The notes: a model not told the origin generated them from the letters alone. A stretch of DNA of 64,000 nt from Nocardioides panzhihuensis (GCF_013408335.1 NZ_JACBZR010000001.1:4503501-4567500), one strand, 5' to 3'; numbered from the stretch's first letter, positions 54,417 to 63,824 are shown. A program made the numbers and translations.

Positions 54417-54454
54417 GATCCCCCGGGCGGACACCCCGGGGGATCGTACGTTTT
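54417..54454 (+). terminator. Intrinsic terminator
   Basis: GATCCCCCGGG pairs with CCCGGGGGATC (54417-54444 overall, with a 6-base loop), followed by GTACGTTTT. It lies 24 bp after the stop at 54393 and can end transcription of the septum-formation-family gene; the stem is symmetric and could also serve the converging RNA methyltransferase gene. Confidence 0.85.
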
Positions 54455-54479
54455 CGAGTGATTCGTTCAAGCGATCCGG

Positions 54480-55169
54480 TCAGCCGCGCCAAGCCTCGTC
54501 GGAGCCCAGGTCGGCGTGCTGGACTACCCAGGAGTGCATCGCGATCGCCGCCGCGGCGGAGGCGTTGATCGACCTCGTCGAGCCGAACTGGGCGATCGAG
54601 AAGGTGCCGTCGACGCTGACGCGAGCCTGCTCGGAGAGTCCCGGGCCCTCCTGCCCGAACAGGAAGCAGACGGATCTGGGGAGCTCCATGGTCTCCAGGT
54701 GGAGCGAGCCGGGCAGGTTGTCGATGCCGAGGAGGCGTACGTCCCGGTCGTGGAGGTACGCCGCGAGCGCCGGCACGTCGGGGTGATGATGGACGTGCTG
54801 GTAGCGGTCGGTGACCATCGCGCCGCGACGGTTCCAGCGGCGGTTGCCGACGATGTGGACCTCGGCGGCGAGGAAAGCGTTGGCGGTGCGGACGATGGTG
54901 CCGATGTTGAAGTCGTGCTGCCAGTTCTCGATCGCGACGTGGAAGCCGTGGCGGCGCTGGTCGAGGTCGGCGACGATGGCCTCGAGGGTCCAGTAGCGGT
55001 AACGGTCGACCACGTTGCGGCGGTCGCCGCCGGCCAGCAGCTCCGGATCCCAGTGCTCCCCCTCGGGCCACTCGCCTTGCCACGGGCCCACGCCGACCTC
55101 CGGCTGCCCGTGGGGCATCGGGTCGTACGGCGCTCGGGATTCGCCCTCCGCGGGTGGTGTCTCTTTCAT
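54480..55169 (-). CDS. TrmH/SpoU-family RNA 2'-O-methyltransferase
   Basis: A 229-residue SPOUT methyltransferase that uses SAM to methylate a ribose in tRNA or rRNA. The three motifs are clear: NIGTIVRTANAFLAAEVHIV (motif 1), CFLFGQEGPGLSEQA (motif 2) and SIAQFGSTRSINASAAAAIA (motif 3) with the trefoil-knot residues. The about 60 extra N-terminal residues are polar and may aid RNA binding. The exact RNA target cannot be told. It is 57 bp from the divergent DedA gene. Confidence 0.9.
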   Translation of the reverse strand: MKETPPAEGESRAPYDPMPHGQPEVGVGPWQGEWPEGEHWDPELLAGGDRRNVVDRYRYWTLEAIVADLDQRRHGFHVAIENWQHDFNIGTIVRTANAFLAAEVHIVGNRRWNRRGAMVTDRYQHVHHHPDVPALAAYLHDRDVRLLGIDNLPGSLHLETMELPRSVCFLFGQEGPGLSEQARVSVDGTFSIAQFGSTRSINASAAAAIAMHSWVVQHADLGSDEAWRG

Positions 55170-55226
55170 CGGCGGATAACACTATTCGACAACAAGATTT
55201 TGTTACCTATAGGTAGGCTAAGCGGC

Positions 55227-56006
55227 GTGACAGGTGCCGGGAACTTTGCGCCGCTGATGGTCGGTCTGGAGTGGCTGAGTCCCGACTTTCTGCTGACCAC
55301 ATTCGGCGAGCCGCTCTTCTGGATCAGCCTGATCATCATCTTCGTCGAGTGCGGCCTCTTCTTTCCGTTCCTTCCCGGCGACAGCCTGCTGATCGCGCTC
55401 GGGATCTTCATCGCGACCGGCAAGATCGACATCTTCCCGGGGCCTCCCGGCGTCGAGGTGGTGATCGCGATGCTCTTCTTCGTCGCGGCCGCCTTCGCCG
55501 GCAACGTGACCGGCTACGAGATCGGCCGGAAGATCGGGCCACGGCTCTACGAACGCGAAGGCCGGTTCATCAAGAAGCGGCATCTCGATCAGACCCGCGC
55601 GTTCTTCGACAAGCACGGCAACAAGGCCTTGGTGATCGGGCGGTTCATCGCGTTCGTACGCACCTATGTCACCGTCGTCGCCGGGGTCACCCACATGGAT
55701 CGGCGGCGGTTCTACTTCTGGAGCCTCGTCGGTGGCGTGCTGTGGGTGCTCGCGGTGACGCTGTTCGGGTTCTTCGTCGGGGCCCGCTGGCCCTGGCTGG
55801 CCGACAACATCGACTACCTGATCCTGCTGCTCTTCGCGCTCGCGCTGGCGCCGGCCATGGTGGAGTGGTGGCGTCGACGGCGGACGACCTCCCGGCTCGC
55901 CGCCGACCTGGACCACGACGGCCGGCCCGACCGCGACGTCCTCGGGATGCCGGTCCGGCCGCGCACGCCGGCCGACGACGACGCCGAGAGTCCGGCCGAC
56001 CGCTGA
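55227..56006 (+). CDS. DedA-family membrane protein
   Basis: A 259-residue (from GTG 55227) membrane protein of the DedA/SNARE-associated family, implicated in lipid-carrier flipping and membrane homeostasis. Key segments are FVECGLFFPFLPGDSLLIALG, the conserved GNVTGYEIGRKIG and the ALVIGRFIAFVRTYVTVVAG motif with its essential Arg residues. Four to five hydrophobic helices follow. ATG 55257 is an alternative start. A perfect palindrome ACCTATAGGT lies at about 55205-55214 just upstream and may be part of its promoter. Confidence 0.88.
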   Translation: MTGAGNFAPLMVGLEWLSPDFLLTTFGEPLFWISLIIIFVECGLFFPFLPGDSLLIALGIFIATGKIDIFPGPPGVEVVIAMLFFVAAAFAGNVTGYEIGRKIGPRLYEREGRFIKKRHLDQTRAFFDKHGNKALVIGRFIAFVRTYVTVVAGVTHMDRRRFYFWSLVGGVLWVLAVTLFGFFVGARWPWLADNIDYLILLLFALALAPAMVEWWRRRRTTSRLAADLDHDGRPDRDVLGMPVRPRTPADDDAESPADR

Positions 56007-56010
56007 CGCC

Positions 56011-57177
56011 CTATCGCGCCAGACGCCCCTGAGCGAGCCGGTCCAGCGCCTCCTCGATCACGTCGCGCTGCTTGGTGAACGTCCAGCGGACCAGGTGCTT
56101 GCCGGCGTCGCCGTCGTAGAAGCCCTGCAGCGGGATCGCCACGACCCCGGCACGCTCGGGCAGCGCCCGGCAGAACTCGAGCCCGTCACTCCAGCCGAGG
56201 TCGGTGATGTCGGAGACGGCGAAGTAGGTGCCCTCGGGGATCGTGACGTCCAGGCCGATCTCCTTCAGCCCGGCACAGAGGAGGTCGCGCCTCCCCTGCA
56301 GATCGAGGGCGAGCTCCTGGGGCCAGTGGTCGAGATGCTCGAGCGCGTACGCGGCGGCGGGCTGCAGCGGCGCTCCGGAGGTGTACGTCAGCCACTGCTT
56401 GGCTCCCAGCAGCGCCTGGACCAGGTGCTCGGGGCCGGTCGCCCATCCGATCTTCCAGCCGGTGAACGAGTAGGACTTGCCGATGCTGGACAGGGTCAGC
56501 GTGCGCTCTCGCATCCCGGGGAGGGTGGCGATCGGGATGTGCGGGATCCCGTCGAAGGTGAGGTGCTCGTAGACCTCGTCGGAGACCACCGTCAGGTCGT
56601 GGTCCCTCGCGAAGGCGGCGACCGTCTCCAGCTCCTCGCGGGTGAGCACGGTGCCGGTCGGGTTGTGCGGGGAGTTGAGGATGAGCACCTTGGACTTCGA
56701 GGAGATCTGGGCCTCGAGGGCGGCTCGCGGCAGCCTGCCGCCGGGCGCGGTCGGGTCCAGGCTGAGGGTCACCGGGCGACGTACGCCGCCGGCGAACTGC
56801 ACCATGGCCGGGTAGCTGTCGTAGTAGGGCTCCACGAGGATCACCTCGTCGCCCGGGTCGACCAGGGCGAGGATCGCCGCGGCGATGCCCTCGGTCGCGC
56901 CGGTGGTCGCCGCGACCTCGCGTGCGGGGTCGAAGGCCAGGCCGTAGTGACGCTCCTGGTGGGCTGCGACCGCTTCCCGCAGCGCCGGGATGCCGGGGCC
57001 CGGGGCGTACTGGTTGCGTCCGCTCCGCAACGCGGAGACGGCCTCTTCGATGAGCTCCTCGGGGCCGTCCACGTCGGGGAAGCCCTGGCCGAGGTTGACC
57101 GCGCCGGTGGCGACGGCCAGCGCCGACATCTCGGCGAAGATCGTCGGTGGGATGCCGTGAAGTCGTGCTGCAGTCAT
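56011..57177 (-). CDS. Class I/II pyridoxal-phosphate aminotransferase
   Basis: A 388-residue fold-type I aminotransferase, of the DapC/YbdL-like branch. The PLP Lys is in TLSSIGKSYSFTGWKIGW (about residue 230). NSPHNPTGTVLTREELE and SDEVYEHLTFDG carry the ring-stacking Asp and Tyr. The Arg near the C-terminus (LVRWTFTKQRDV) binds the carboxylate. Substrate remains open. The ATG at 57177 is 19 bp from the divergent pyrE start. Confidence 0.92.
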   Translation of the reverse strand: MTAARLHGIPPTIFAEMSALAVATGAVNLGQGFPDVDGPEELIEEAVSALRSGRNQYAPGPGIPALREAVAAHQERHYGLAFDPAREVAATTGATEGIAAAILALVDPGDEVILVEPYYDSYPAMVQFAGGVRRPVTLSLDPTAPGGRLPRAALEAQISSKSKVLILNSPHNPTGTVLTREELETVAAFARDHDLTVVSDEVYEHLTFDGIPHIPIATLPGMRERTLTLSSIGKSYSFTGWKIGWATGPEHLVQALLGAKQWLTYTSGAPLQPAAAYALEHLDHWPQELALDLQGRRDLLCAGLKEIGLDVTIPEGTYFAVSDITDLGWSDGLEFCRALPERAGVVAIPLQGFYDGDAGKHLVRWTFTKQRDVIEEALDRLAQGRLAR

Positions 57178-57196
57178 GACACTTAGGCTAGGGGTC

Positions 57197-57733
57197 GTGA
57201 CCACGGATCAGACCCTCGCTGCCGACATCGACGCCACCTGCCGCCTGCATGGGGAGTTCACGCTCCGCTCGGGTCAGGTCAGCGACACGTACTTCGACAA
57301 GTACCTCTTCGAGGCCTCGCCGGCGCTGCTGGACCGCGTCGCGGCGAGGATGGTCGAGCTGCTCCCCGAGGGGACCGAGCTGCTCGGCGGCCTCGAGCTC
57401 GGCGGCATCCCGATCGTGACCATGGTGTCGGCCAAGACCGGCATCCCGGCGATCTTCATCCGGAAGAAGGCCAAGGAGTACGGCACCGCCAAGCTCGCCG
57501 AGGGTCCCTCCTTCGACGGGAAGCGCGTGACCTTGATCGAGGACGTGATCACCTCCGGTGGCGCCGTACGCGACGCGGTGAACGCGCTCCGTCCGCTTGG
57601 TGCGGTCGTGGACACTGTGGTGTGTGCGATCGACCGGTCGCCGACGCCTGGCGAGTCCCTGCGTGATGTCGAGCTGGAGATCCGGTCGGTGCTGACCCGG
57701 GCCGACCTGGACGCGGTCCACGCGGCCTCCTAG
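57197..57733 (+). CDS. pyrE: Orotate phosphoribosyltransferase
   Basis: A 178-residue PRTase that makes OMP from orotate and PRPP in pyrimidine synthesis. The PRPP-binding motif is VTLIEDVITSGGAV (about residue 112-125). The catalytic loop KKAKEYGTAK and LLGGLELGGIPIV are also typical. GTG 57197 is the likely start (MTTDQTLAADIDATC); a frame from 57176 would overlap the divergent gene. Confidence 0.95.
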   Translation: MTTDQTLAADIDATCRLHGEFTLRSGQVSDTYFDKYLFEASPALLDRVAARMVELLPEGTELLGGLELGGIPIVTMVSAKTGIPAIFIRKKAKEYGTAKLAEGPSFDGKRVTLIEDVITSGGAVRDAVNALRPLGAVVDTVVCAIDRSPTPGESLRDVELEIRSVLTRADLDAVHAAS

Positions 57734-57811
57734 GGCCACCACGTCGATTTCAGGTTCGGTCGCTAGGCTTCGGCCGCCCGGCCCACCCCAAACACCTTCG
57801 AAGAGAGCCTC

Positions 57812-58486
57812 ATGATCCTCACCGCCAGCCAGCCCGAGGAGCTCACCGGCGTCGCCGGCTGGGCGGTCGACCTGATGGACAAGCTCGGCCCGGTGGGTGC
57901 GGGGCTCGGCATCGCGCTGGAGAACCTCTTCCCGCCGCTGCCCTCGGAGATCATCCTGCCGCTGGCCGGCTTCACCGCCGCGCAGGGCCGGTTCACCCTC
58001 GCCGAGGCGCTGATCTGGACCACGCTCGGCTCGGTCGTCGGCGCGCTCGCGCTCTATCTCGTCGGTGCGCTGATCGGCCGCGACCGGGTCTACTGGATCG
58101 GCGAGAAGCTGCCGCTCATCAAGACCTCCGACCTGGAGAAGACCGAGGCGTTCTTCGAGAAGTACGGCGCCTGGACGGTCTTCTTCGGCCGCTTCATCCC
58201 GATCTTCCGGTCGCTGATCTCGGTGCCGGCCGGAGTCACCCGGATGCCGATCTGGAAGTTCCTGCTCCTCACCACCGTCGGCTCGGCGATCTGGAACACG
58301 ATCTTCGTCGTCGCCGGCTACCAGCTCGGTGACAACTGGGAGAAGGTCGAGCCGATCGTCGGGCGCTTCCAGAACGTCGTGATCGTGGTCGTGGCCGTCG
58401 CGGTCGTCGCCTGGATCGCCGTGCGGGTCTACAAGATGGTCCGCGGCTCCGACAACGGGGCCAAGGACGACTCGCTCGTCTCCTAG
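57812..58486 (+). CDS. DedA-family membrane protein (second copy)
   Basis: A 224-residue protein of the DedA family: GIALENLFPPLPSEIILPLAG (first re-entrant region), GALALYLVGALIGRD, EKYGAWTVFFGRFIPIFRSL and ISVPAGVTRMPIWKFLL with the conserved Arg and Gly residues. It is more compact than the other DedA protein in the window (55227-56006) and has a different N-terminus. It follows pyrE by 78 bp. Function is inferred from the family. Confidence 0.9.
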   Translation: MILTASQPEELTGVAGWAVDLMDKLGPVGAGLGIALENLFPPLPSEIILPLAGFTAAQGRFTLAEALIWTTLGSVVGALALYLVGALIGRDRVYWIGEKLPLIKTSDLEKTEAFFEKYGAWTVFFGRFIPIFRSLISVPAGVTRMPIWKFLLLTTVGSAIWNTIFVVAGYQLGDNWEKVEPIVGRFQNVVIVVVAVAVVAWIAVRVYKMVRGSDNGAKDDSLVS

Positions 58487-59181
58487 AACTGCTGGTGGGT
58501 CGGCGGGGCGCCGTTCGGTGTCCCGCCGTTCGGTGTCCCGCCGTTCGGTGTCCCGCTGTTCGGTGTCGCCGCCGGCTGCTGCCAGGGGTCGCCGGGCTTG
58601 CGACGGGAGAACCAGCGGCCTGCTCTGCCGACGTACAGCATCACCAGCGCGGCGATGATCAGCGCGGGGTAGAGCACCACGAAGAGCGAGAGCAGCGCGG
58701 CGATCGAGCCGACGACGGTGAGCAGGATCCGGGCCAGGTTGGAGCGGAACAGCACCATGATCCCGAGCGGGATCGCGGCCAGGCTCAGCACGCCGCAGAT
58801 GGCGAACCAGATGATCATGAACATCGTGACGCCCTTGTCCGAGGACGTCGGGTCGTTGTAGTCCGCGATCCCCGTCGGCACCATGAACACCGCGATCAGC
58901 AGCGCGATCACCGACCCGACGATCGTCATGACCGAAGCGCCGACCACGGTGCCGGGCCGGCTGTCGGGGTCGGGCTGCGGATAATGCGGCAGGTACGGCG
59001 GGAGCTGCTGGGCCATCGGGTACTGGCCGTACGCCTGAGGAGGGTGGCCCCATCCCTGCGGCTGGGGTGTGGCGTACGGCGTGGGCGGGGGCTGGCTGCT
59101 CGGCTGGGCCGGCGGCTCCTGCCCCTCGAACGGGGGCTTGCCGCCGTAGGGGTTGTCGAAGGAGCCGTACTGATCTGACAT
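58483..59181 (-). CDS. Proline-rich membrane protein with four transmembrane helices
   Basis: A 232-residue protein. The N-terminal about 80 residues are a Pro/Gln/Tyr-rich cytoplasmic segment (PAQPSSQPPPTPYATPQPQG). Three to four hydrophobic helices follow (ASVMTIVGSVIALLIAVFMV, TMFMIIWFAICGVLSLAAIP and ILLTVVGSIAALLSLFVVLY then ALIIAALVMLYVG). The C-terminal tail contains GTPNG repeats encoded by the 15-bp tandem array at 58511-58570. It resembles the DUF4190-type or similar small actinobacterial membrane proteins, with no assigned function. Stop overlaps the converging DedA gene by 4 bp. Confidence 0.65.
   Translation of the reverse strand: MSDQYGSFDNPYGGKPPFEGQEPPAQPSSQPPPTPYATPQPQGWGHPPQAYGQYPMAQQLPPYLPHYPQPDPDSRPGTVVGASVMTIVGSVIALLIAVFMVPTGIADYNDPTSSDKGVTMFMIIWFAICGVLSLAAIPLGIMVLFRSNLARILLTVVGSIAALLSLFVVLYPALIIAALVMLYVGRAGRWFSRRKPGDPWQQPAATPNSGTPNGGTPNGGTPNGAPPTHQQF
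58511..58570. repeat. 15-bp tandem repeat, four units, inside a coding region
   Basis: The unit CCGTTCGGTGTCCCG occurs at 58511-58525, 58526-58540 and 58541-58555, with a degenerate fourth unit to 58570. On the minus strand it encodes GTPNG repeats in the tail of the proline-rich membrane protein. Whole-codon units mean that copy-number change would not shift the frame. Confidence 0.95.
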
Positions 59182-59224
59182 GCGCGGAGCCTATCCGGCC
59201 GGCGGGGTCACCGGCCCTGGTTTA

Positions 59225-60331
59225 TCACCGTGAGCGGAACCACGCGCCGACCTCGGGCCGCAGCAGGAACGAGAACGTCGCGACCGCGGCGCCGAAGAGG
59301 ACCACGGCCGGCGGGAAGGCGAGAGCGAAGAGCAGGAGCGAGAGCCCCGAGACCCCGGCCGAGATCATCAACGCGACCCGAGCCCAGGGGTGACGACGCA
59401 TCGCGAACACGGCGAACGCGGCCGCGGCGATGCAGACGAGTGCCACCAGCGCAGCCCCGATCCATGCGGAGGCGACGATGACGTCGGTGGTGTAGAGACC
59501 GGCCACCTCCCGCATCCTGGGGTCGCTCTCTGCCTGCTTGCGCACCTGGTCGAGGATCAGGTCGGGGTTGGCGGTCGCCGTCACCGCCGAGGCGAGCATC
59601 ATCAGCGCGGTGAACCCCGAGCCGACCCAGGTGAGCACGGCAGCCGCCGTCACCGCGCCCGGGCGCCGCTTGGGCGCCGTGTTGGCGGTCTGGGCGACCG
59701 CGCCGGTCCACGGCGGCGGCTGCTTCTCGGAGAGCCGTACCGTGCCGGTGGTCGCGTCTGGTGATCCTGCCGGGATGGTCGGGGCCGTCGAGCCTGTTGA
59801 GCCGGTCGAGTCGGTCGCGGTGTCCGGGCGGGCCGGGGCGACGTACGACTTCTGGTTGGGGTCACCGCCGCCGGCTTCCCGCTTGGCCGGCGACACGCCG
59901 TCAAACCAGTCGCGGGTGGGCGACATCCACAGGAGTACGACGGCGACAGCCGCCAGCGTCGACCAGAACCCTCCGCCGAACATCCCGGTGAAGAAGAGCG
60001 GCGCCGCGATGATCGTGAGCGCGAGCCGGGCCTGCTTGTTGCGCTGCAGCACGTGCCAGCCGAGGATCACCGCTGCCGCCGCCATCGCGCCGGTGACCAG
60101 CGCCATGATGTGCATGAGGTCGAGGATGCCGTCGAGCCCGATCCCCGAGCCGGCCAGCGGCGGCTCGGCCAGCACCTCCTCCACCCGCTCCCGGGTGTCC
60201 AGGCTGCGCAGCCCGGAGATCTGATCCCAGGCCCCCACCACCGTGAGTAGGGAGCCGAGCACGATGAGCCACCCGGCGAGGGTGGCCTGACCGGGGCGAG
60301 GAAGCTTCGTTTCAGACATGTTGAGAACCAT
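59225..60331 (-). CDS. Hypothetical polytopic membrane protein
   Basis: A 368-residue membrane protein with two blocks of helices: three to four in the first half (ATLAGWLIVLGSLLTVVGAW, HIMALVTGAMAAAAVILGW, LALTIIAAPLFFTGMFGGGF) and four in the second (VTAAAVLTWVGSGFTALMML, ASAWIGAALVALVCIAAAAF, VALMISAGVSGLSLLLFALA and FPPAVVLFGAAVATFSFLL). A Ser/Thr/Pro-rich linker separates them. The ATG at 60331 has GGAGGGG upstream; ATG 60319 is alternative. Family not recognised; no enzymatic motif seen. Confidence 0.7.
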   Translation of the reverse strand: MVLNMSETKLPRPGQATLAGWLIVLGSLLTVVGAWDQISGLRSLDTRERVEEVLAEPPLAGSGIGLDGILDLMHIMALVTGAMAAAAVILGWHVLQRNKQARLALTIIAAPLFFTGMFGGGFWSTLAAVAVVLLWMSPTRDWFDGVSPAKREAGGGDPNQKSYVAPARPDTATDSTGSTGSTAPTIPAGSPDATTGTVRLSEKQPPPWTGAVAQTANTAPKRRPGAVTAAAVLTWVGSGFTALMMLASAVTATANPDLILDQVRKQAESDPRMREVAGLYTTDVIVASAWIGAALVALVCIAAAAFAVFAMRRHPWARVALMISAGVSGLSLLLFALAFPPAVVLFGAAVATFSFLLRPEVGAWFRSR

Positions 60332-60378
60332 TTTCTCATCCCCTCCAACCTTCCACCCATTCCGCCCGCCCAGACTCC

Positions 60379-60513
60379 GCCGAGACGTCACCCGCGTCGG
60401 CCGAGACGTCACTCCCGCTGGCCGAGTTGGCACGTGGATGACACCTCGGCCGACGTACGTGACTTCTCGACCGACCGCAGTGACTACTCGACCGACGTAG
60501 GTGACGTCTCGGC
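60379..60513. repeat. Array of about 21-bp units in direct and inverted order
   Basis: Seven degenerate copies of a GCCGAGACGTCAC-type unit (about 21 bp) are present: three forward from 60379, then four reverse copies (GTGACxTCTCGxCCGACG...) to 60513. The units are of period 21-22. The last overlaps the 3' end (stop at 60484-60486) of the phosphotransferase-like gene. A related palindrome lies on the other side of that gene at 61081-61152. Confidence 0.75.
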
Positions 60514-61065
60514 TTGGGGTCGCTTCCGGAGGCGGTCGAGGGCCTTGGGGGTCTCGACCGCGGGGATCGCCTCGGCGATCTCCTTGGCGCAGGCGGCGGG
60601 AGTGGCGGTGGTGGTGTCGACCCGGATGTCGTACGCACCGTGCGAATAGACGAGCGTCTGCGAGCGAGCGAGGCCGGCGGGACGGTCGCCACGAGCGGCC
60701 TCACGGCGTTCGAGCTCCTCGGGCGCGCACCAGACCTCGACGAGGGTGACGTCGTAGCCGTCGAGCACCTCGAGCAGGTCGTCGAGACGCCAGGTCTCGC
60801 TGAGCGGGTAGTCCATGATCACGTCGTTACCGACCGAGGCCAGGGCCGCGACCGCGCGGTGGTAGCCGAGCCTGGTCCGCCGCAGCATCTCGCCGATCTC
60901 GGTCTGGTCGAGATCGCGCGTGTGCACCGTCGACCGCATCCCGCTGAACTCGTCGACCGGGACGAAGAACCACGGGTCCTCGAGCAATGGCAGCAGCTCG
61001 CGGCCGATGCTGCTCTTTCCCGAGCTCGACGCCCCGTTGAGCAGGATGATCCGACCGCTTCGCAT
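60484..61065 (-). CDS. Chloramphenicol phosphotransferase-like P-loop kinase
   Basis: A 193-residue protein of the CPT-like P-loop family. Walker A is IILLNGASSSGKSSIGREL (about residue 15). The catalytic-Asp region reads FFVPVDEFSGMR and DVIMDYPLSETWRLDDLLEV, with ERREAARGDRPAGLARSQ as lid. CPT homologues phosphorylate small molecules; resistance is only one possibility. It stands alone between two repeat clusters (60379-60513 and 61081-61152). The last residues are encoded in the repeat array. Confidence 0.82.
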   Translation of the reverse strand: MRSGRIILLNGASSSGKSSIGRELLPLLEDPWFFVPVDEFSGMRSTVHTRDLDQTEIGEMLRRTRLGYHRAVAALASVGNDVIMDYPLSETWRLDDLLEVLDGYDVTLVEVWCAPEELERREAARGDRPAGLARSQTLVYSHGAYDIRVDTTTATPAACAKEIAEAIPAVETPKALDRLRKRPQAETSPTSVE

Positions 61066-61080
61066 GCGAGGAGACTATTC

Positions 61081-61152
61081 GCCGAGGCGTCACGTAGGTC
61101 GGCCGAGTGGGCACCTAGGTGCCCACTCGGCCGACCGGAGTGACGTCTCGGC
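61081..61152. repeat. 72-bp palindrome with perfect 40-bp core, same family as the array at 60379-60513
   Basis: GGTCGGCCGAGTGGGCACCT (61097-61116) is followed by its exact reverse complement to 61136. Flanking GCCGAGGCGTCAC and GTGACGTCTCGGC extend the symmetry over 61081-61152 with one mismatch in the arms compared. It lies directly after the clpB stop and 15 bp upstream of the phosphotransferase-like gene start. Confidence 0.9.
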
Positions 61153-61153
61153 C

Positions 61154-63745
61154 TCAGACCTTCAGGGTGAGAGCGTCGCCGTCGCGGTCGACGGTGACCT
61201 CGCCACCGTCGGTGACCTTGCCACCGATGAGCATCCGGGCGAGCGGGTCACCGATGGCGGACTGGATGAGGCGACGCAGCGGCCGGGCACCGTACGCCGG
61301 GTCGTAGCCGGTCTCGGCAAGCCACTCCCGAGCCTCGGGGGTGACGGAGATCGAGATGCGGCGTACGGCCAGACGCTTCTCCAGCTGGGCGAGCTGGATG
61401 TCGACGATCTTGGTCAGGTCGGCCAGGGAGAGGGCGTCGAACATGACGACCTCGTCGAGACGGTTGAGGAACTCCGGCTTGAACGACGACCGGACCACCG
61501 CCATGACCGACTCGTGCTTCTCGTGCTGATCCATGACCGGGTCGACCAGGAAGGCCGAGCCGAGGTTGGAGGTGAGGATGAGGAGCGTGTTGCGGAAGTC
61601 GACGGTGCGGCCCTGACCGTCGGTCAGCCGGCCGTCGTCGAGCACCTGCAGCAGGATGTCGAAGACCTCGGGGTGAGCCTTCTCCACCTCGTCGAGCAAC
61701 ACCACCGAGTAGGGCCGGCGCCGCACCGCCTCGGTCAGCTGGCCACCCTCGTCGTAGCCGACATAGCCCGGAGGCGCTCCGACCAGCCGCGCGACGGAGT
61801 GCTTCTCGGAGTACTCCGACATGTCGATGCGTACGATGGCACGCTCGTCGTCGAAGAGGAAGTCGGCCAGCGACTTGGCGAGCTCGGTCTTACCGGTGCC
61901 GGTCGGGCCGAGGAACAGGAACGAGCCGGTGGGCCGGTTGGGGTCGGCGATCCCGGCGCGCGAGCGCCGCACCGCGTCGGCGACCGCGGTGACCGCTGCC
62001 TTCTGCCCGATCAGCCGCTGCCCGACGACGGACTCCATCTCGAGCAGCTTGGCCTGCTCGCCCTGGAGCATCTTGCCGGTCGGGATGCCGGTCCAGGCCT
62101 CGACCACCTCGGCGATCTGCTGGGCGGCGACCTCCTCGCCGACCAGCCGTTCGGTGACCTGCTCCTCCTCCGACTCCGAGGCCGCCTCGGCGATCTGCTG
62201 CTCGAGCGCCGGGATCTTGCCGTAGAGGATCTCCGAGGCCTCCCCCAGCGACCCCTCGCGCTGGAGCCGCTCGGCCTCGCTGCGCAGGGCGTCGAGCTGC
62301 TTGCGCAGCGCGCCCTCTCCCTCGAGAGAGGCCTTCTCCCGCTCCCAGCGAGCCTCCAGGCCGCGCAGCTGCTCCTCCTTGTCGGCGAGCTCCTTGCGCA
62401 GCGCGGCGTGGCGCTCCAGCGAGGCGTCGTCGGACTCCTTGGAGAGCGCGAACTCCTCCATCTTCAGCCGGTCGACGGCGCGCCGCAGCTGGTCGATCTC
62501 CTCGGGAGACGACTCGATCTCCATCCGCAGCCGGGACGCCGCCTCGTCGATGAGGTCGATCGCCTTGTCGGGCAGCTGGCGGCCGGTGATGTAGCGGTCG
62601 GACAGGGACGCGGCAGCCACCAGAGCGGCATCGGTGATGCGGACACCGTGGTGCGCCTCGTACTTCTCCTGGATCCCGCGCAGGATCTGCACGGTGTCCT
62701 CCACCGACGGCTCACCGACGAAGACCTGCTGGAAGCGGCGCTCCAGCGCCGGGTCCTTCTCGATGCGCTCGCGGTACTCGTCGAGCGTCGTGGCACCGAT
62801 CATGTGGAGCTCGCCGCGCGCGAGCATCGGCTTGAGCATGTTGCCGGCGTCCATCGCGGAGTCGCCGCCGGCGCCGGCGCCGACGACGGTGTGCAGCTCG
62901 TCGATGAAGGTGATGACCTGGCCCTCGGCGGCCTTGATCTCCTCCAGGACGGCCTTGAGTCGCTCCTCGAACTGGCCGCGGAACTGCGCTCCGGCGACCA
63001 TCGCCGCCAGGTCGAGCGAGAGGACACGGCGGCCCTTGAGGGAGTCGGGTACGTCGCCGGCGATGATCCGCTGCGCGAGCCCTTCGACGACGGCGGTCTT
63101 GCCGACGCCGGGCTCGCCGATGAGGACCGGGTTGTTCTTGGTGCGCCGGGAGAGCACCTGGATGACGCGACGGATCTCGGAGTCACGGCCGATGACCGGG
63201 TCGAGCTTGCCGCGCTCGGCGGCCTCGGTGAGGTCCTGGGAGTACTTCTCGAGGGCCTCGTAGGAGTCCTCGGCATCCTGGCTGGTCACCCGGCGGTTGC
63301 CGCGGACCGCTTTCAGCGAATCGCGCAGCCCCTTCTCGCTCAGCCCGGCGCCCTTGAGCACCTTCTGCGCCGACGACTCGACCGTGGCCAGCGAGATCAG
63401 CAGATGCTCGGTGGCGGCATAGTCGTCCTTCAGGGACGTGGCCAGCGTGATCGCCCCGGCCAGGACACGGGTCAGCGAACCCGAGGCAGCGGGCTGCTGC
63501 ACCGTGGACCCGCTGGCACGCGGAAGCCCGGCGAGGGCGGTGGCCGCCGTGCGTGACAGCTCCTCGGCGTCCACACCGGACTTGGTGACCATCGACGTGG
63601 CGGTGCCCTCGTCCTGCTGCAGCAGCGCGACGAGCAGGTGGATCGGCTCGGTCGTGGTGTTGCCCGCCGTCGTGGCGGACAGCTGCGCGGCCTCGATCGC
63701 CTCGCGAGCCTTGGTGGTGAACTTCTCTGCCGAAAACTGGCTCAT
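61154..63745 (-). CDS. clpB: ATP-dependent disaggregase ClpB
   Basis: An 863-residue AAA+ chaperone that resolubilises aggregates with DnaK. Domains in order: N-terminal repeat domain (about 1-145), AAA-1 with Walker [10 protein letters not shown] and Walker [10 protein letters not shown], the long coiled-coil middle domain (about 410-530), AAA-2 with Walker [10 protein letters not shown] and Walker [14 protein letters not shown], and the C-terminal domain with sensor-2 [10 protein letters not shown]. Full-length. A HAIR element lies 80 bp upstream of the ATG (63745), so it is probably repressed by HspR and induced by heat shock. A palindrome follows its stop. Confidence 0.97.
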   Translation of the reverse strand: MSQFSAEKFTTKAREAIEAAQLSATTAGNTTTEPIHLLVALLQQDEGTATSMVTKSGVDAEELSRTAATALAGLPRASGSTVQQPAASGSLTRVLAGAITLATSLKDDYAATEHLLISLATVESSAQKVLKGAGLSEKGLRDSLKAVRGNRRVTSQDAEDSYEALEKYSQDLTEAAERGKLDPVIGRDSEIRRVIQVLSRRTKNNPVLIGEPGVGKTAVVEGLAQRIIAGDVPDSLKGRRVLSLDLAAMVAGAQFRGQFEERLKAVLEEIKAAEGQVITFIDELHTVVGAGAGGDSAMDAGNMLKPMLARGELHMIGATTLDEYRERIEKDPALERRFQQVFVGEPSVEDTVQILRGIQEKYEAHHGVRITDAALVAAASLSDRYITGRQLPDKAIDLIDEAASRLRMEIESSPEEIDQLRRAVDRLKMEEFALSKESDDASLERHAALRKELADKEEQLRGLEARWEREKASLEGEGALRKQLDALRSEAERLQREGSLGEASEILYGKIPALEQQIAEAASESEEEQVTERLVGEEVAAQQIAEVVEAWTGIPTGKMLQGEQAKLLEMESVVGQRLIGQKAAVTAVADAVRRSRAGIADPNRPTGSFLFLGPTGTGKTELAKSLADFLFDDERAIVRIDMSEYSEKHSVARLVGAPPGYVGYDEGGQLTEAVRRRPYSVVLLDEVEKAHPEVFDILLQVLDDGRLTDGQGRTVDFRNTLLILTSNLGSAFLVDPVMDQHEKHESVMAVVRSSFKPEFLNRLDEVVMFDALSLADLTKIVDIQLAQLEKRLAVRRISISVTPEAREWLAETGYDPAYGARPLRRLIQSAIGDPLARMLIGGKVTDGGEVTVDRDGDALTLKV

Positions 63746-63824
63746 CTGTGTCTGCTCTCCTCCTGGGGATGCACCTGAGTCTGTCGCGGATGCCCGTCAC
63801 CCGCATCTATCTCAACACATCAAA

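Noticed and set aside
60379..60513. CRISPR array
   Set aside because: Repeat units are contiguous and partly inverted with no unique spacers; no cas genes.
60920..63556. 878-residue open frame antisense to clpB
   Set aside because: A GC-rich shadow of the clpB coding strand; its sequence is Gly/Val/Asp/Leu-rich without domain signals, and clpB is certain.
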